Assembly: GCA_022402535.1 (NCBI GenBank)
Contig: JAKRSD010000001.1
Location: forward strand, 1 to 62,002
Source: Flavobacteriales bacterium
GTDB lineage: Bacteria > Bacteroidota > Bacteroidia > CAIKAF01
DNA: 62,002 nucleotides
Reading direction: 5' to 3'
A model generated the notes under the pieces. The model did no database searches. It was not told the DNA's origin and was given only the letters and a program-made list of their open reading frames with translations. Below are positions 52,255 through 60,864 of the stretch, piece by piece. Both the position numbers and the translations under genes were made by a program. Numbering within the stretch: position 1 is the stretch's first letter; each line of letters opens with the position of its first letter.

Positions 52255-54060
52255 TTACTTCCTTCGGATAACTACTTTCTTTAGCAATCCAGCTTTAGCC
52301 ATTGATTTTTCTCCGGTTTTTTCCAGATCTTTTAAGGTAAAAGAAACGCCGCCCTGCAATGTTTTTCCGTTTGTGTATTCTGCCACAAAACGTACGCTGA
52401 GTTCATCCTTTGCATGTATCCGTTCCACCGGAAAACGGAGGGTTTGATGAATGTTTACATCTGCAGGAATTTCACGTATTTTTTCTTCCCCCATGCTTCC
52501 CTGGACCGTAATCATTTTCAGGCTTTTCATGCCTTTTTTAAATTTGGCTAATGCAGTAAATTCCAGCTCCGGAACTTCTTGCAACGCTTCTAATTGCACT
52601 TCGGCAGAATCGGTCAATGTACCGGTGATAAATCCACTTTGGGAATGGGTTGTATTCAAATTCACCTTTAGTCGTGTAGTGGTATTTTCTTTGTTTTCAA
52701 AAGCCCGGTAGGGAATGAAAAACGTGTTGGGTTGCTGTAGATTTGAAGTATTCACCCATTGATTCAATGCGCCGGATGTGGAAAAATAGGTTTTGTTTTT
52801 ATCGGACATTTGACATTCGAATCGCATGTCGTTCAGGTATTTGGGGTCAAAACCATACTCGGTCCATACTTCTATTTGTAGGCCATACACGCCGTTTTGT
52901 TCCACTTCCTGAGGCTTTTTCCAGTGTAAAGTGATATCGTCGGTTTGTGTTATATTTTTTTCGGGGAAAGCTGTAAATCCGCAAATGGGTATATTCCATT
53001 CGGTGTCTGTTATAGTAACGGTTGTTTGGGCATTTGCAGGCCATTCCCAGGCAGGCATAAAATAGTGCAGCCTGTTTTGCGCATTTGCCTGAAAATCCCT
53101 AAGCGGAACAGTTTTATGCACCAAACCTTCAGCGGAAAGAATATGTATGTTCTTTACTTCCGCATTTCGCGATTCAGGCGGGGAGAGTTGAACAAGATAC
53201 CCCGTTATGCCCTCTTGTTTTAGGCTTTCTATACTAAATTGTAAATCCGGACAATCGGGCCGAACTTTCCGCATCACTTCTATACGTCCGGATTTTACGT
53301 ATTGGGATGTCAGCCCACTTTTCGTCCATCGGGTTTCTCCTTGTAATTTCGGAAATTCAAAACTTCCCATAACATCATTGCGCGATATCAGATCATGGTC
53401 ATATACAGTAAGCGCAAGGATTTCGTCTTCCATCATCTGAAAATTTCCCGATTTGTCAGGAGCGTAAAGTGAATTTTGTGCAACGGAAGTTCTCAATACT
53501 TCCAATCCATTGCTTTTTAAAACCCAAAATAAATCGGGTAACCCTTTACCGGCTTTGCTTTTTCGGCCTACAAACAAATTTACGAGGGGAATATCTTTCG
53601 CTGCCACATCATAGGTGCCCTGGGCCACGGAAATGCTGTCTACACGGGCTTGGGTAAGATACAACCTTGGCATGGAAAAACGGAAATTTCCTTCGCGGAG
53701 TCGGGGCCATGTAACGCTGCCGTCCAGGGTTTGAGCATCTAACCGGTATTGCATTTCATGCATTCCTTCGGATAAACTGAGCAGGGTATACGGCACAAAA
53801 ATGGATAAACTGGCCGTGGCGTTTTTTACGGGATTATCCGTGATTTCGGCCTGTTTTCGGGGCATATTGTCCAATGGAAAATACACATCATATCCTGTAG
53901 GATGGGTGAGAACCAATCGATAACTTATGGTTCCTGATTTTTCGGTGGTGCTGAACAGCTCATTTTCGGAGTAAGAATAGCTCGCCGGAAAACGGAACAA
54001 AATGCCTTTTGCTGATTTCACTTCGGAATCGGGCAGAATACGGATTTCACCTACTTGCAC
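52255..54060 (-). CDS. 601-residue C-terminal part of a secreted C2-like domain protein (separated from its N-terminal part by one stop codon)
   Basis: The open frame starts at GTG 54060 with no signal peptide. It is in the same frame as the 163-residue secreted protein upstream, from which only one TAA and one GAG codon divide it. A region of about 100 residues around 190-270 (LPDLFWVLKSNGLEVLRT, ILALTVYDHDLISRNDVMGSF) follows the C2 domain pattern. The remainder is beta-rich with no recognised motif, and the C terminus is basic (LLKKVVIRRK). Either the gene is a broken single gene with the neighbour, or it restarts on its GTG. Confidence 0.65.
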   Translation of the reverse strand: MQVGEIRILPDSEVKSAKGILFRFPASYSYSENELFSTTEKSGTISYRLVLTHPTGYDVYFPLDNMPRKQAEITDNPVKNATASLSIFVPYTLLSLSEGMHEMQYRLDAQTLDGSVTWPRLREGNFRFSMPRLYLTQARVDSISVAQGTYDVAAKDIPLVNLFVGRKSKAGKGLPDLFWVLKSNGLEVLRTSVAQNSLYAPDKSGNFQMMEDEILALTVYDHDLISRNDVMGSFEFPKLQGETRWTKSGLTSQYVKSGRIEVMRKVRPDCPDLQFSIESLKQEGITGYLVQLSPPESRNAEVKNIHILSAEGLVHKTVPLRDFQANAQNRLHYFMPAWEWPANAQTTVTITDTEWNIPICGFTAFPEKNITQTDDITLHWKKPQEVEQNGVYGLQIEVWTEYGFDPKYLNDMRFECQMSDKNKTYFSTSGALNQWVNTSNLQQPNTFFIPYRAFENKENTTTRLKVNLNTTHSQSGFITGTLTDSAEVQLEALQEVPELEFTALAKFKKGMKSLKMITVQGSMGEEKIREIPADVNIHQTLRFPVERIHAKDELSVRFVAEYTNGKTLQGGVSFTLKDLEKTGEKSMAKAGLLKKVVIRRK

Positions 54061-54063
54061 CTC

Positions 54064-54555
54064 TTACTTTTCAATCGGAATCTGCTGCAACACCTGGGCA
54101 GTATAACGGCTTCCGGCAAAGGGCGGTAGCGCGGTTCCGTTGAGTTTATGTACGGCCCGCCCCATCAGGGTAAATTCCTGTTTTCCTGTTTTGGCAAAGG
54201 CATAATACGGAAAATGGGCCCTGAGTCCGTATTCATTACCCTTCATACCGCTCAGGTGGAGAAAAAACGAAGGATTGGCGTCCGCAATCGCCAGGGTATC
54301 GCCCTGTTTGTCGGCCAGCCAGAGATATAAATTATAATCGGGAGGAAACAGGGAGTTGCCGTTTTTTTTCAATTCGCTATGCAGGTAGCGTCCTTCCACA
54401 TCAAAACGCACGGAAAGACCGGCATTAAACGTGTTTTTATGTTCGGTGAATTGGATGTTTTTGAAAGAAAATTCCTGAAAATCCTGCAGGGGATTTTGTC
54501 CAAAAACGAATGCGCCCCAAAACATCGGCAGCGCGAAAAGGAATGCTTTTTTCAT
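54064..54555 (-). CDS. secreted protein, N-terminal part of the split C2-like protein
   Basis: 163 residues from the ATG at 54555 (MKKAFLFALPMFWGAFVFGQ signal peptide). The extension to 54606 lacks signal character. A soluble beta-rich domain follows, ending PIEK before TAA at 54066-54064. The frame resumes with GAG-GTG into the 601-residue ORF, and a C-to-T change in a Gln codon would explain the stop. It starts ten bases after the stop of a small membrane protein gene. Confidence 0.65.
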   Translation of the reverse strand: MKKAFLFALPMFWGAFVFGQNPLQDFQEFSFKNIQFTEHKNTFNAGLSVRFDVEGRYLHSELKKNGNSLFPPDYNLYLWLADKQGDTLAIADANPSFFLHLSGMKGNEYGLRAHFPYYAFAKTGKQEFTLMGRAVHKLNGTALPPFAGSRYTAQVLQQIPIEK

Positions 54556-54565
54556 GGGCCGGTCA

Positions 54566-54907
54566 TCACCCGTTATTGCCTCCTGCCAGAAAATAAAACG
54601 CCACACTTACAATCAGCAGTTGAACTGCCAAAACCTGCGTAATATCTCCGTTCCAAGAAATAATAATCTGCGAAACAGACAGGCAGACCAATCCCAATGC
54701 CGAAAGCACGGTCATGGTATCGGTTTTGAAAAATCCGCCCACAAAAAGCAATACGGAAAGTACCATAAACAGGGTGCCCAGTACAAATGCTTTGGAGGTG
54801 AAATCAAACGATGAAAAGGTCTGGTAATTGGCCAAAACCCCATACAACAGAAAGGATACCCTGAAAAGCCAATTAGCAATCGGTGCTGCAGATTTCATTG
54901 CGTTCAT
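54566..54907 (-). CDS. small four-helix membrane protein
   Basis: 113 residues with four hydrophobic segments (NWLFRVSFLLYGVLANYQTF; AFVLGTLFMVLSVLLFVGGFF; TMTVLSALGLVCLSVSQIII; LAVQLLIVSVAFYFLAG). I do not recognise the family. An ATG three codons in (54898) is an alternative start. It follows pyrC by three bases and lies ten bases before the split secreted-protein gene, so it belongs to that operon. Confidence 0.68.
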   Translation of the reverse strand: MNAMKSAAPIANWLFRVSFLLYGVLANYQTFSSFDFTSKAFVLGTLFMVLSVLLFVGGFFKTDTMTVLSALGLVCLSVSQIIISWNGDITQVLAVQLLIVSVAFYFLAGGNNG

Positions 54908-54910
54908 GTG

Positions 54911-56248
54911 TTATCGGTTAAAAAGTAAGCGTTCTCCGCGCGTACGTTCATCAAATATACCGTTTTCATACACCAGATTACCATTTACGAACGTATGGGT
55001 AATGCCGTGCGAAAAGGTATCGCCTTCAAACGGGCTCCAGCCGCATTTGTACAGCACATTATTCCGGGTAACGGTTTCGTTTTTTTCGGGGTCTATCAAC
55101 ACCAGATCGGCAAAATACCCTTCGCGGATATACCCCCGGCGGTCAATCTGGAATAAATCGGCCACGTTATGTGCAAATTTCTGTACAATCAGTTCGTACG
55201 AAAACACGCCCTGCGCCACCAGTTCCATCAATGCGGGAATGGCATGTTGCACCAGGGGGCCTCCGCTGGGTGCTTTGGAATAATCCATGGCTTTTTCTTC
55301 CAGGGTATGCGGAGCATGATCCGTGGCGAGTACGTCAATTCTTCCGTCCATCAGGGCTTTGCGGATTTCTTCGCGGTCCTGCAGCGATTTCACCGCAGGA
55401 TTCCATTTGATGAAATTTCCTTTCATAAGGTAATCGGCATCGGTAAACCACAAATGGTGCACACAGGCTTCTGCCGTGATGCGCTTTTCGGACAGGGGAA
55501 TATCATTCCGGAAAAGCGATGTTTCTTTGGCGGTACTGATGTGCAGAATATGGATGCGGGTATTGTATTTGGTGGCCAGTTCCACAGCTGCCGAAGAGGA
55601 GGCATAACAGGCTTCCACGTTGCGGATAATCGGATGCGCCGTTACGGGAATCCCTTCGGGATGCAGGCTTTGGTAACGGGCCAGGTTGGCACGTACGATT
55701 TCTTCTTTTTCGCAATGCAGCGCAATGAGCATGGGACATTCTTTGAAAATGCCGTCCAGCGTGGCGGCATTATCCACCAGCATATTTCCGGTGGAAGAAC
55801 CCATGAATATTTTTACCCCACATACCGTTTTGGGGTCGGTTTTCAGTACTTCTTCCAGATTATCGTTGGAAGAACCCATAAAAAACGAATAATTGGCCAA
55901 GGATTTTTCGGCGCCTATGGCATATTTTTCAGCCAACAGTTCCTGTGTCAATGCCGGAGGACTGGTATTGGGCATTTCCATGAAAGAGGTGATGCCTCCC
56001 GCCACGGCGGCCCGGCTTTCGGTGTATAAATCGGCTTTATGGGTAAGGCCCGGCTCCCGAAAATGCACCTGATCGTCAATAGCTCCCGGAATCAGGAGCT
56101 TTCCCTTTGCGTTTATTAAAGATTCGCCCTTTTCAGGGATAAGTCCCTGCTCTGAAATTTGTTCAATTTTGTTGCCGCGGATGCGCACATCCGCCTGATA
56201 ACGTCGGCCTTCGTTAATCAGCAGTGCGTTTTGGATGAGATAAGCCAT
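54911..56248 (-). CDS. pyrC: dihydroorotase (type I)
   Basis: 445 residues. It catalyses carbamoyl-aspartate to dihydroorotate in pyrimidine synthesis. The amidohydrolase signature is DDQVHFREPGLTHKAD with two zinc-ligand His. Later ligands are LHCEKEE and HILHISTAKE, and the catalytic Asp lies in DVLATDHAPHTLEEK. NPAVKSLQDRE is family typical. The usual carboxylated Lys of the family seems to be the Lys of VCGVKIFMGSS. Second gene of the minus operon, 25 bases after the polyprenol-mannose synthase. Confidence 0.93.
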   Translation of the reverse strand: MAYLIQNALLINEGRRYQADVRIRGNKIEQISEQGLIPEKGESLINAKGKLLIPGAIDDQVHFREPGLTHKADLYTESRAAVAGGITSFMEMPNTSPPALTQELLAEKYAIGAEKSLANYSFFMGSSNDNLEEVLKTDPKTVCGVKIFMGSSTGNMLVDNAATLDGIFKECPMLIALHCEKEEIVRANLARYQSLHPEGIPVTAHPIIRNVEACYASSSAAVELATKYNTRIHILHISTAKETSLFRNDIPLSEKRITAEACVHHLWFTDADYLMKGNFIKWNPAVKSLQDREEIRKALMDGRIDVLATDHAPHTLEEKAMDYSKAPSGGPLVQHAIPALMELVAQGVFSYELIVQKFAHNVADLFQIDRRGYIREGYFADLVLIDPEKNETVTRNNVLYKCGWSPFEGDTFSHGITHTFVNGNLVYENGIFDERTRGERLLFNR

Positions 56249-56273
56249 ATGGATGATATTAAATAAAAGCGAA

Positions 56274-57008
56274 CTATTTGCGGGGCTTTATTTTTCCGAA
56301 CCAGCCCCTCAGCACCATGTCAATCACCCCAAAGGCCGCTTCGCGGATAATTCCGCCCGACATTTTGGAGGTTCCTTCCAGCCTTTCGGTGAAAATGATG
56401 GGCACTTCTTTCAGTTTGAAACCGAGTTTCCACGCCACAAATTTCATTTCAATCTGAAACGCATATCCTTTGAATTTGATACGGTCTAAATCTATGGTTT
56501 CCAACACATTTCTGCGGTAACATTTGAACCCGGCGGTGGCATCGCGAATGGGCATGCGGGTAACCCAGCGCACATACACCGAAGCAAAGTAAGAGAGCAG
56601 CACACGGCTCATGGGCCAGTTCACCACATTCACGCCCGTTAAATAACGCGAACCGATAGCGAGGTCGGCATCAGTTTTACAGGCTTCGTAGAGTTTCAGT
56701 AAATCATCGGGATTGTGCGAAAAATCACAGTCCATTTCAAAAATATAGTCGTAGCCTTTTTGCAGGGCATACCCAAAACCGGCAATATAGGCCGTACCCA
56801 GTCCGTTTTTTCCGGCGCGTTCCAACAGATGCAGTTTTGCGCCAAATTCGTGTTGAAGTGTTTTTACGATGTTTCCCGTTCCGTCAGGCGAGCCGTCGTC
56901 CACAATGAGCAGATGAAAATCGGCCGGCAGGCTGAACACCTTACGCACCATGCGTTCAATGTTCTCTTTCTCGTTGTAGGTGGGTATGATGATTAATGCG
57001 TCAGACAC
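56274..57008 (-). CDS. polyprenol monophosphomannose synthase (family 2 glycosyltransferase)
   Basis: 244 residues, a GT-A glycosyltransferase without a transmembrane extension. Motifs: IIPTYNEKENIE, the nucleotide site IVDDGSPDGTGNIV, metal DXD-like MDCDFSHNPDDL, IGSRYLTG, and RDATAGFKCYRR. The pattern matches dolichol/polyprenol-phosphate mannosyltransferases, which load mannose from GDP-mannose onto a lipid carrier at the membrane. First gene of the pyrC operon. The substrate sugar is inferred from the family. Confidence 0.9.
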   Translation of the reverse strand: MSDALIIIPTYNEKENIERMVRKVFSLPADFHLLIVDDGSPDGTGNIVKTLQHEFGAKLHLLERAGKNGLGTAYIAGFGYALQKGYDYIFEMDCDFSHNPDDLLKLYEACKTDADLAIGSRYLTGVNVVNWPMSRVLLSYFASVYVRWVTRMPIRDATAGFKCYRRNVLETIDLDRIKFKGYAFQIEMKFVAWKLGFKLKEVPIIFTERLEGTSKMSGGIIREAAFGVIDMVLRGWFGKIKPRK

Positions 57009-57090
57009 TTCAGGGCAATTATCGCGTTGAACTATATTTTGCTTCCGGCACGAAAATATGGGAATTAAACGTTACTTCCTTCTAAAATGG

Positions 57091-57098
57091 TATTTTTG
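57091..57098 (+). promoter_or_regulatory. -7 promoter box of the SPOR-domain gene
   Basis: TATTTTTG, exact TAnnTTTG match. It ends 12 bases before the ATG at 57111 and overlaps the alternative start at 57087, which is thereby excluded. Confidence 0.55.
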
Positions 57099-57110
57099 CA
57101 AAAAAAGTTC

Positions 57111-57554
57111 ATGGTGGTCCGTTTTCTGTTTTTCTTCTTTCTCAGCCTCACCGGTCTGACTTCTCTTTATGCGCAGGTGGCTCCTGCCGATACCCTGGCT
57201 TCGTATGAGCGTGTGGGGCAGGGAAAAGTGTCGATGATTGTGCCTTCGGCGGTGGAGGAATTTATGAACAACATGAAATCATCCACTTACACGCCCACGG
57301 GTTTCCGTGTACAGCTTACCAGCGAAAGCGGACAGGGTTCGCAGGCCCGGGCCAACGAAGTGAAAGCCCGATTCATGTCAAATTACAAAGACGTGAATTC
57401 TTATCTGGTTTGGGAAGCCCCCAATTTCAAAATCCGTGTGGGCGATTACCGCACCAAGTTCGAAGCCGCCATGTTCTGGAAACAGATACAGGCCGAATTC
57501 CCCAACAGTTACATTGTGGAGGATAAAATCAATCCGGGCGGCAAAAGACGTTAA
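57111..57554 (+). CDS. secreted SPOR-domain protein
   Basis: 147 residues from the ATG at 57111, chosen from the promoter position. A signal peptide (VRFLFFFFLSLTGLTSLYAQ) leads to a short linker and a SPOR domain (GFRVQLTSESGQGSQARANE, DVNSYLVWEAPNFKIRVGDY, NSYIVEDKI, about residues 65-142). SPOR domains bind denuded peptidoglycan glycans and often target proteins to division sites. No other domain is present. Convergent with the ferredoxin-like gene, six bases away. Confidence 0.85.
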   Translation: MVVRFLFFFFLSLTGLTSLYAQVAPADTLASYERVGQGKVSMIVPSAVEEFMNNMKSSTYTPTGFRVQLTSESGQGSQARANEVKARFMSNYKDVNSYLVWEAPNFKIRVGDYRTKFEAAMFWKQIQAEFPNSYIVEDKINPGGKRR

Positions 57555-57560
57555 CTGCCT

Positions 57561-57794
57561 TTATTCTTCTGATTTATTTGTGCGATACGATAAGGCGCCG
57601 GAAGGACATTTATCAATGGCATCCTTAATTTTTTGTGTTTCCGAAGCATCCATGTGAATCCATGGTTTTTCTTTGGGTTTAAACACCGCCGGATTGTTGC
57701 GCACGCAATTGCCCGAGTGGATGCATTTGCCCGATTGCCATACCACGGTGATTTCACCGTTGCTGTATTCTTTGGTCAGGTTGTTCTTGTCCAT
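57561..57794 (-). CDS. (4Fe-4S) mono-cluster ferredoxin-like protein (Fer4_19)
   Basis: 77 residues from the ATG at 57794 (MDKNNLTKEY); the longer frame to 57863 lies inside the next gene. Three of the Cys are seen in GKCIHSGNC and IDKCPSGAL, the pattern of the divergent single-cluster family. The last Cys of the classical set is missing, which is a known feature of this family. It lies 11 bases downstream of a GNAT gene, a pairing often found fused or adjacent. Confidence 0.8.
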   Translation of the reverse strand: MDKNNLTKEYSNGEITVVWQSGKCIHSGNCVRNNPAVFKPKEKPWIHMDASETQKIKDAIDKCPSGALSYRTNKSEE

Positions 57795-57805
57795 AATTGA
57801 ATGTG

Positions 57806-58084
57806 TTAAAGTACGTCTTGAATGGCCGATTCTTTGTCGAACACGCTTTTGGCAAACGGACATAAGGGTAAAATTTTGATGCCTTTCTGACGGGCAAAAT
57901 CTACCGCAGCGAACACCATTTTTTTACCGGCTCCCGTTCCGCGCAGGGCATCATCCACTTCGGTGTGGTCTATGATGATTCGCGCGGTGCCTGCCCAAAC
58001 ATAGGTCATGTGGGCCAGTTCGCGCCCCTCTTTTTCTATGTAGAATTTACCTTTGTTGTCCTGTTCGCTTTGCAGAATTGTCAT
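57806..58084 (-). CDS. GNAT-family N-acetyltransferase-like protein (COG2388/NATD1-type)
   Basis: 92 residues, a minimal GNAT domain. The acetyl-CoA pyrophosphate loop is ALRGTGAGKKMVFAAVD, and ILPLCPFAKSVF is the characteristic C-terminal piece. Substrate unknown. The adjacent (4Fe-4S) protein gene suggests joint function. Confidence 0.85.
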   Translation of the reverse strand: MTILQSEQDNKGKFYIEKEGRELAHMTYVWAGTARIIIDHTEVDDALRGTGAGKKMVFAAVDFARQKGIKILPLCPFAKSVFDKESAIQDVL

Positions 58085-58111
58085 CCGTTTACTGTCTTTT
58101 GATGGAGCAAT

Positions 58112-59917
58112 TTACAACTTTTCAGGCAGGGTGTAGGTTCTTCCTTCGTTTGCTTTTTTGAGGTAATCCGTCAGGGGTGCAAAATAATCTGTCATGGGTT
58201 TGGCGCTCATTTCGCTGCCCAGTGTTTCTTTCAGGTGTTCGCGCCAATCTACGCTGGCTCCCGGATACATCAGTTTTTTCAGGAAATCGCCGGTTTCTTT
58301 GCTGCCGAAGTAGTTGGCCGCATGGGTATCCTGTTTCAGGATTTTGGTGCAGATATGGTCGTGAAACTGGAATAACAACACTGTAGATAAGGCATAGTCG
58401 TAGTATTGGGCCGCATCGTTGTTGATGTGCGTTTTGGAGGCCGCATCGCAATACTCTTCGCCTCTTGCCGAAGGAGGCACAATTCCCTGGTATTTGGCCA
58501 CCAGTTCCCACCAGCGTTTGTTGTATTCGTTTTCGGGCAGGTTTTTGCCGTACAGTTCATATTCAAATTCGGTCATTACGCCGGCCGCCCAGGGCAGCAT
58601 CACCACATAGTTCAGGGCTTCTTTCATCAGCACCTGGGTCATGTCCACTTCCACATCGGCAGGCACCAGTCCGTACTGTTCCAAAAACGGTTTTTGCATG
58701 GAGGCCAGCCCGATCAGTGTGCCCATAGCTTCGTGGTAAGCGCGGTTGGCTCCGCCCCGCAGAATAATCGGCACATCGGGATTGCTGTAGGTCATGTAGT
58801 AATAAATATGCCCCAGTTCGTGCAGCACGGTTTCCCACCATTCGGCGTTGGGTTCCACACTCATGAGCGAGCGCACATCTTTGTCGTTATCCATGTGCCA
58901 GGCCGATGCGTGGTTATTCTTTTTGTAGCCCGCATCGGGAGGAAGCGGATACAGGCTCGATTTTTCGTAAAACGATTTAGGCAGACTGTCGAAACCCAGG
59001 CTGATGTAGAATTTTTCGCCTTCTATCATAATCCATTCGGCCGATTTTTTGCGCAGTTCTTTGTCGGGGTCAAAACCCTGCACCTCAATCATGGCGGTCC
59101 AGTCCTGTCCCCAGCGGTTAGGCACCCAGTGGGCGGGCAGCATATCGGGCACGGGCTGTTTATATTTTTCGGCCAGGGTATAACGTGCCCAGGTATGCAG
59201 TTCGCGGTACACGGGCCATACATCATTAATCATGTCGCGGCAGGTCTGTACCATTTCATCCGAAGTCATGCCGTATTCCGACACCTGATAGGCAAAATAA
59301 TCGCTGTAGCCCAAAGGTTTCACCACACCGTTGCGCAGTTCGCGCAGGGTAACCAGCCCCGGTTTCAGGGCTTTGCCCACCTCTTTGGAAACCTCCCAGG
59401 CCTGTTGGCGTTCGGCCAGGTTGGTGGAACTTTTCAGGATTTCGTCCAGTTCGTTGGTGGTCACCGATTTGTCGTTCAGTTTGAAATCGTAGCCGAACAG
59501 GGTGCGGGTCTGTTCCGTTTCGGCGGCAATGCGTTTATCAATCAACTCGCCGGCCGTGGCGGGGTTACCGCCGGCCATGAATAAAATGGCCTCCAGCTGT
59601 TTCACCTGAAGGGGTTTCAGTTTGTCTTTTTGTTTCAGGGCATTTTGGGCAAAAGCAATGTTTTCGGCACTGCCCGTAAACTCGGCAAAGGCCTTGTTGG
59701 CTTCTTCGGCTTTTTTGCCTGTAACCGTATCGCCTTCCACAATTTGGGTGTTCAAGGCCCATTCGGCTTCTGCCGAGGCTTTGAGCAGCGATTGCCACGT
59801 GGTGTTATAGGCGTCTAACTTCGCCTGAATTTCTTGTTGATAAGCTTCTGTATTGTTTTTGGAACCGCAGGAAAATAACAGCACCGAAACCGAAAGACCG
59901 AAGAATACTTTTTTCAT
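58112..59917 (-). CDS. M2-family (angiotensin-converting enzyme-like) zinc peptidase lipoprotein
   Basis: 601 residues. A lipoprotein signal ends in SVLLFSC, so the protein is membrane-attached outside the cytosol. The zinc motif HELGH is at about residue 365, with the third ligand Glu in NRAYHEAMG about 24 residues later. Other ACE-family phrases are MLPAHWVPNRWGQDW and SRGGANRAYHEA-like contact region. ACE-like enzymes are dipeptidyl carboxypeptidases. A copy of this gene's 5' end occurs at 61796-61907. The region is somewhat richer in G+C than its neighbours. Confidence 0.9.
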   Translation of the reverse strand: MKKVFFGLSVSVLLFSCGSKNNTEAYQQEIQAKLDAYNTTWQSLLKASAEAEWALNTQIVEGDTVTGKKAEEANKAFAEFTGSAENIAFAQNALKQKDKLKPLQVKQLEAILFMAGGNPATAGELIDKRIAAETEQTRTLFGYDFKLNDKSVTTNELDEILKSSTNLAERQQAWEVSKEVGKALKPGLVTLRELRNGVVKPLGYSDYFAYQVSEYGMTSDEMVQTCRDMINDVWPVYRELHTWARYTLAEKYKQPVPDMLPAHWVPNRWGQDWTAMIEVQGFDPDKELRKKSAEWIMIEGEKFYISLGFDSLPKSFYEKSSLYPLPPDAGYKKNNHASAWHMDNDKDVRSLMSVEPNAEWWETVLHELGHIYYYMTYSNPDVPIILRGGANRAYHEAMGTLIGLASMQKPFLEQYGLVPADVEVDMTQVLMKEALNYVVMLPWAAGVMTEFEYELYGKNLPENEYNKRWWELVAKYQGIVPPSARGEEYCDAASKTHINNDAAQYYDYALSTVLLFQFHDHICTKILKQDTHAANYFGSKETGDFLKKLMYPGASVDWREHLKETLGSEMSAKPMTDYFAPLTDYLKKANEGRTYTLPEKL

Positions 59918-60045
59918 GATTTACCCAGATTTGAAGTAAAGAAAATCATTTTATCGGAAATGGGGAAGGGGAGAGGGTAAGATTGTACTTACGATTTGCG
60001 GAATGGCATTCTGCAGTTAAAGGCTTCAGTGTTATACAAAGCACG

Positions 60046-60067
60046 GCCCCCGATTGCAACCGGGGGC
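60046..60067. repeat. GC-rich hairpin between the M2 peptidase and T9SS cargo genes
   Basis: GCCCCCG (60046-60052) pairs with CGGGGGC (60061-60067) around an eight-base loop. It has no adjacent T-run, so a classical terminator is not clear. It resembles short hairpin repeats scattered in Bacteroidota. It sits in the 188-base gap between the two genes, in which no coding is seen. Confidence 0.5.
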
Positions 60068-60105
60068 ACGAAATAAAAACTGGACAACCGTTTTTTGAGG
60101 GCTTT

Positions 60106-60753
60106 TTATTGCTTTATCACTTTACATGTATGTTCTAAATTATTCCCCATTTGAAATAAATAGAGACCATCCCGTAAGTTACTGATATCCAAGGTCGTGT
60201 TTTCTGAAAGGATTTTTCCCGTTAATATAAGTTTTCCACTATAATCATAAACGACGTATCGGGTGCCAATCAGATTTACATCGTTTTGAATGGTAACTTG
60301 ACTTTTTGCGGGATTGGGGAAAACAGAAAATACTTTTTCTGTTTCAGGGGAATTGAAAAATCCGCTGTTTGCTCCGAAAGTAAGTAAACAGGTGTCGTTA
60401 GTGAAGGATTCATTACCGTATATAAAAACCGCTGTTAATGGCTGACAGGTAAAAGATCCATTTACAGTCACCGGATAATCAAACGTGCTTTGTCCAAATT
60501 GTCCGAAGAAGTTCATGGTACCTGTAGCAACAGTATCTCCATTACAATCAAGCACCGCAGAAACATAAGGATAGTTTATAAATGTGGCTGAATCAGCAGA
60601 AAACAGGATACTGATATTATACCCATTTGAATTTAAAGAATCCGGACTTATTCCTGTAATTGAAAAATCAGAACAGGTAACAGGCTGCGCCATTAGTTTA
60701 ACGGTAAATACGACAACGGTAAAGGCGGTCACAAAAAATGATTTAGATTTCAT
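60106..60753 (-). CDS. T9SS type A sorting domain-containing secreted protein
   Basis: 215 residues. A signal peptide (FVTAFTVVVFTVKLMAQ) is followed by a passenger of about 110 residues with four Cys (CSDFS, LDCNG, FTCQP, NDTCLL), likely disulfide-bonded. A C-terminal T9SS type A domain follows (SVFPNPAKSQVTI, VYDYSGKLILTG, LRDGLYLFQM, CKVIKQ). No known enzyme motif. It is followed on its strand by the GC-rich hairpin. Confidence 0.83.
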   Translation of the reverse strand: MKSKSFFVTAFTVVVFTVKLMAQPVTCSDFSITGISPDSLNSNGYNISILFSADSATFINYPYVSAVLDCNGDTVATGTMNFFGQFGQSTFDYPVTVNGSFTCQPLTAVFIYGNESFTNDTCLLTFGANSGFFNSPETEKVFSVFPNPAKSQVTIQNDVNLIGTRYVVYDYSGKLILTGKILSENTTLDISNLRDGLYLFQMGNNLEHTCKVIKQ

Positions 60754-60864
60754 AAACGTTTATTTTTAATTTATAATCTGGAAATTCTAAGGCTTTCCAT
60801 TTGCCTTTTAGTTAAGACAAATGTACATCCACCATTTGCGGCGGATGTTATGAAAAACCGTCAA

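Noticed and set aside
54064-54066. Programmed stop-codon read-through or selenocysteine/pyrrolysine recoding
   Set aside because: The stop is TAA, which is not used for Sec or Pyl, and no recoding element is seen. A nonsense mutation or error is simpler.
55169-56029. 286-residue open frame antisense to pyrC
   Set aside because: Opposite a clear dihydroorotase gene; composition is that of a shadow frame (many Phe, His, Arg) and no domain is visible.
58406-59584. 392-residue open frame antisense to the M2 peptidase gene
   Set aside because: It lies entirely opposite a well-supported peptidase gene, is very rich in His, Phe, Gly and Val as expected from reversed GC-rich codons, and has no recognisable motif.
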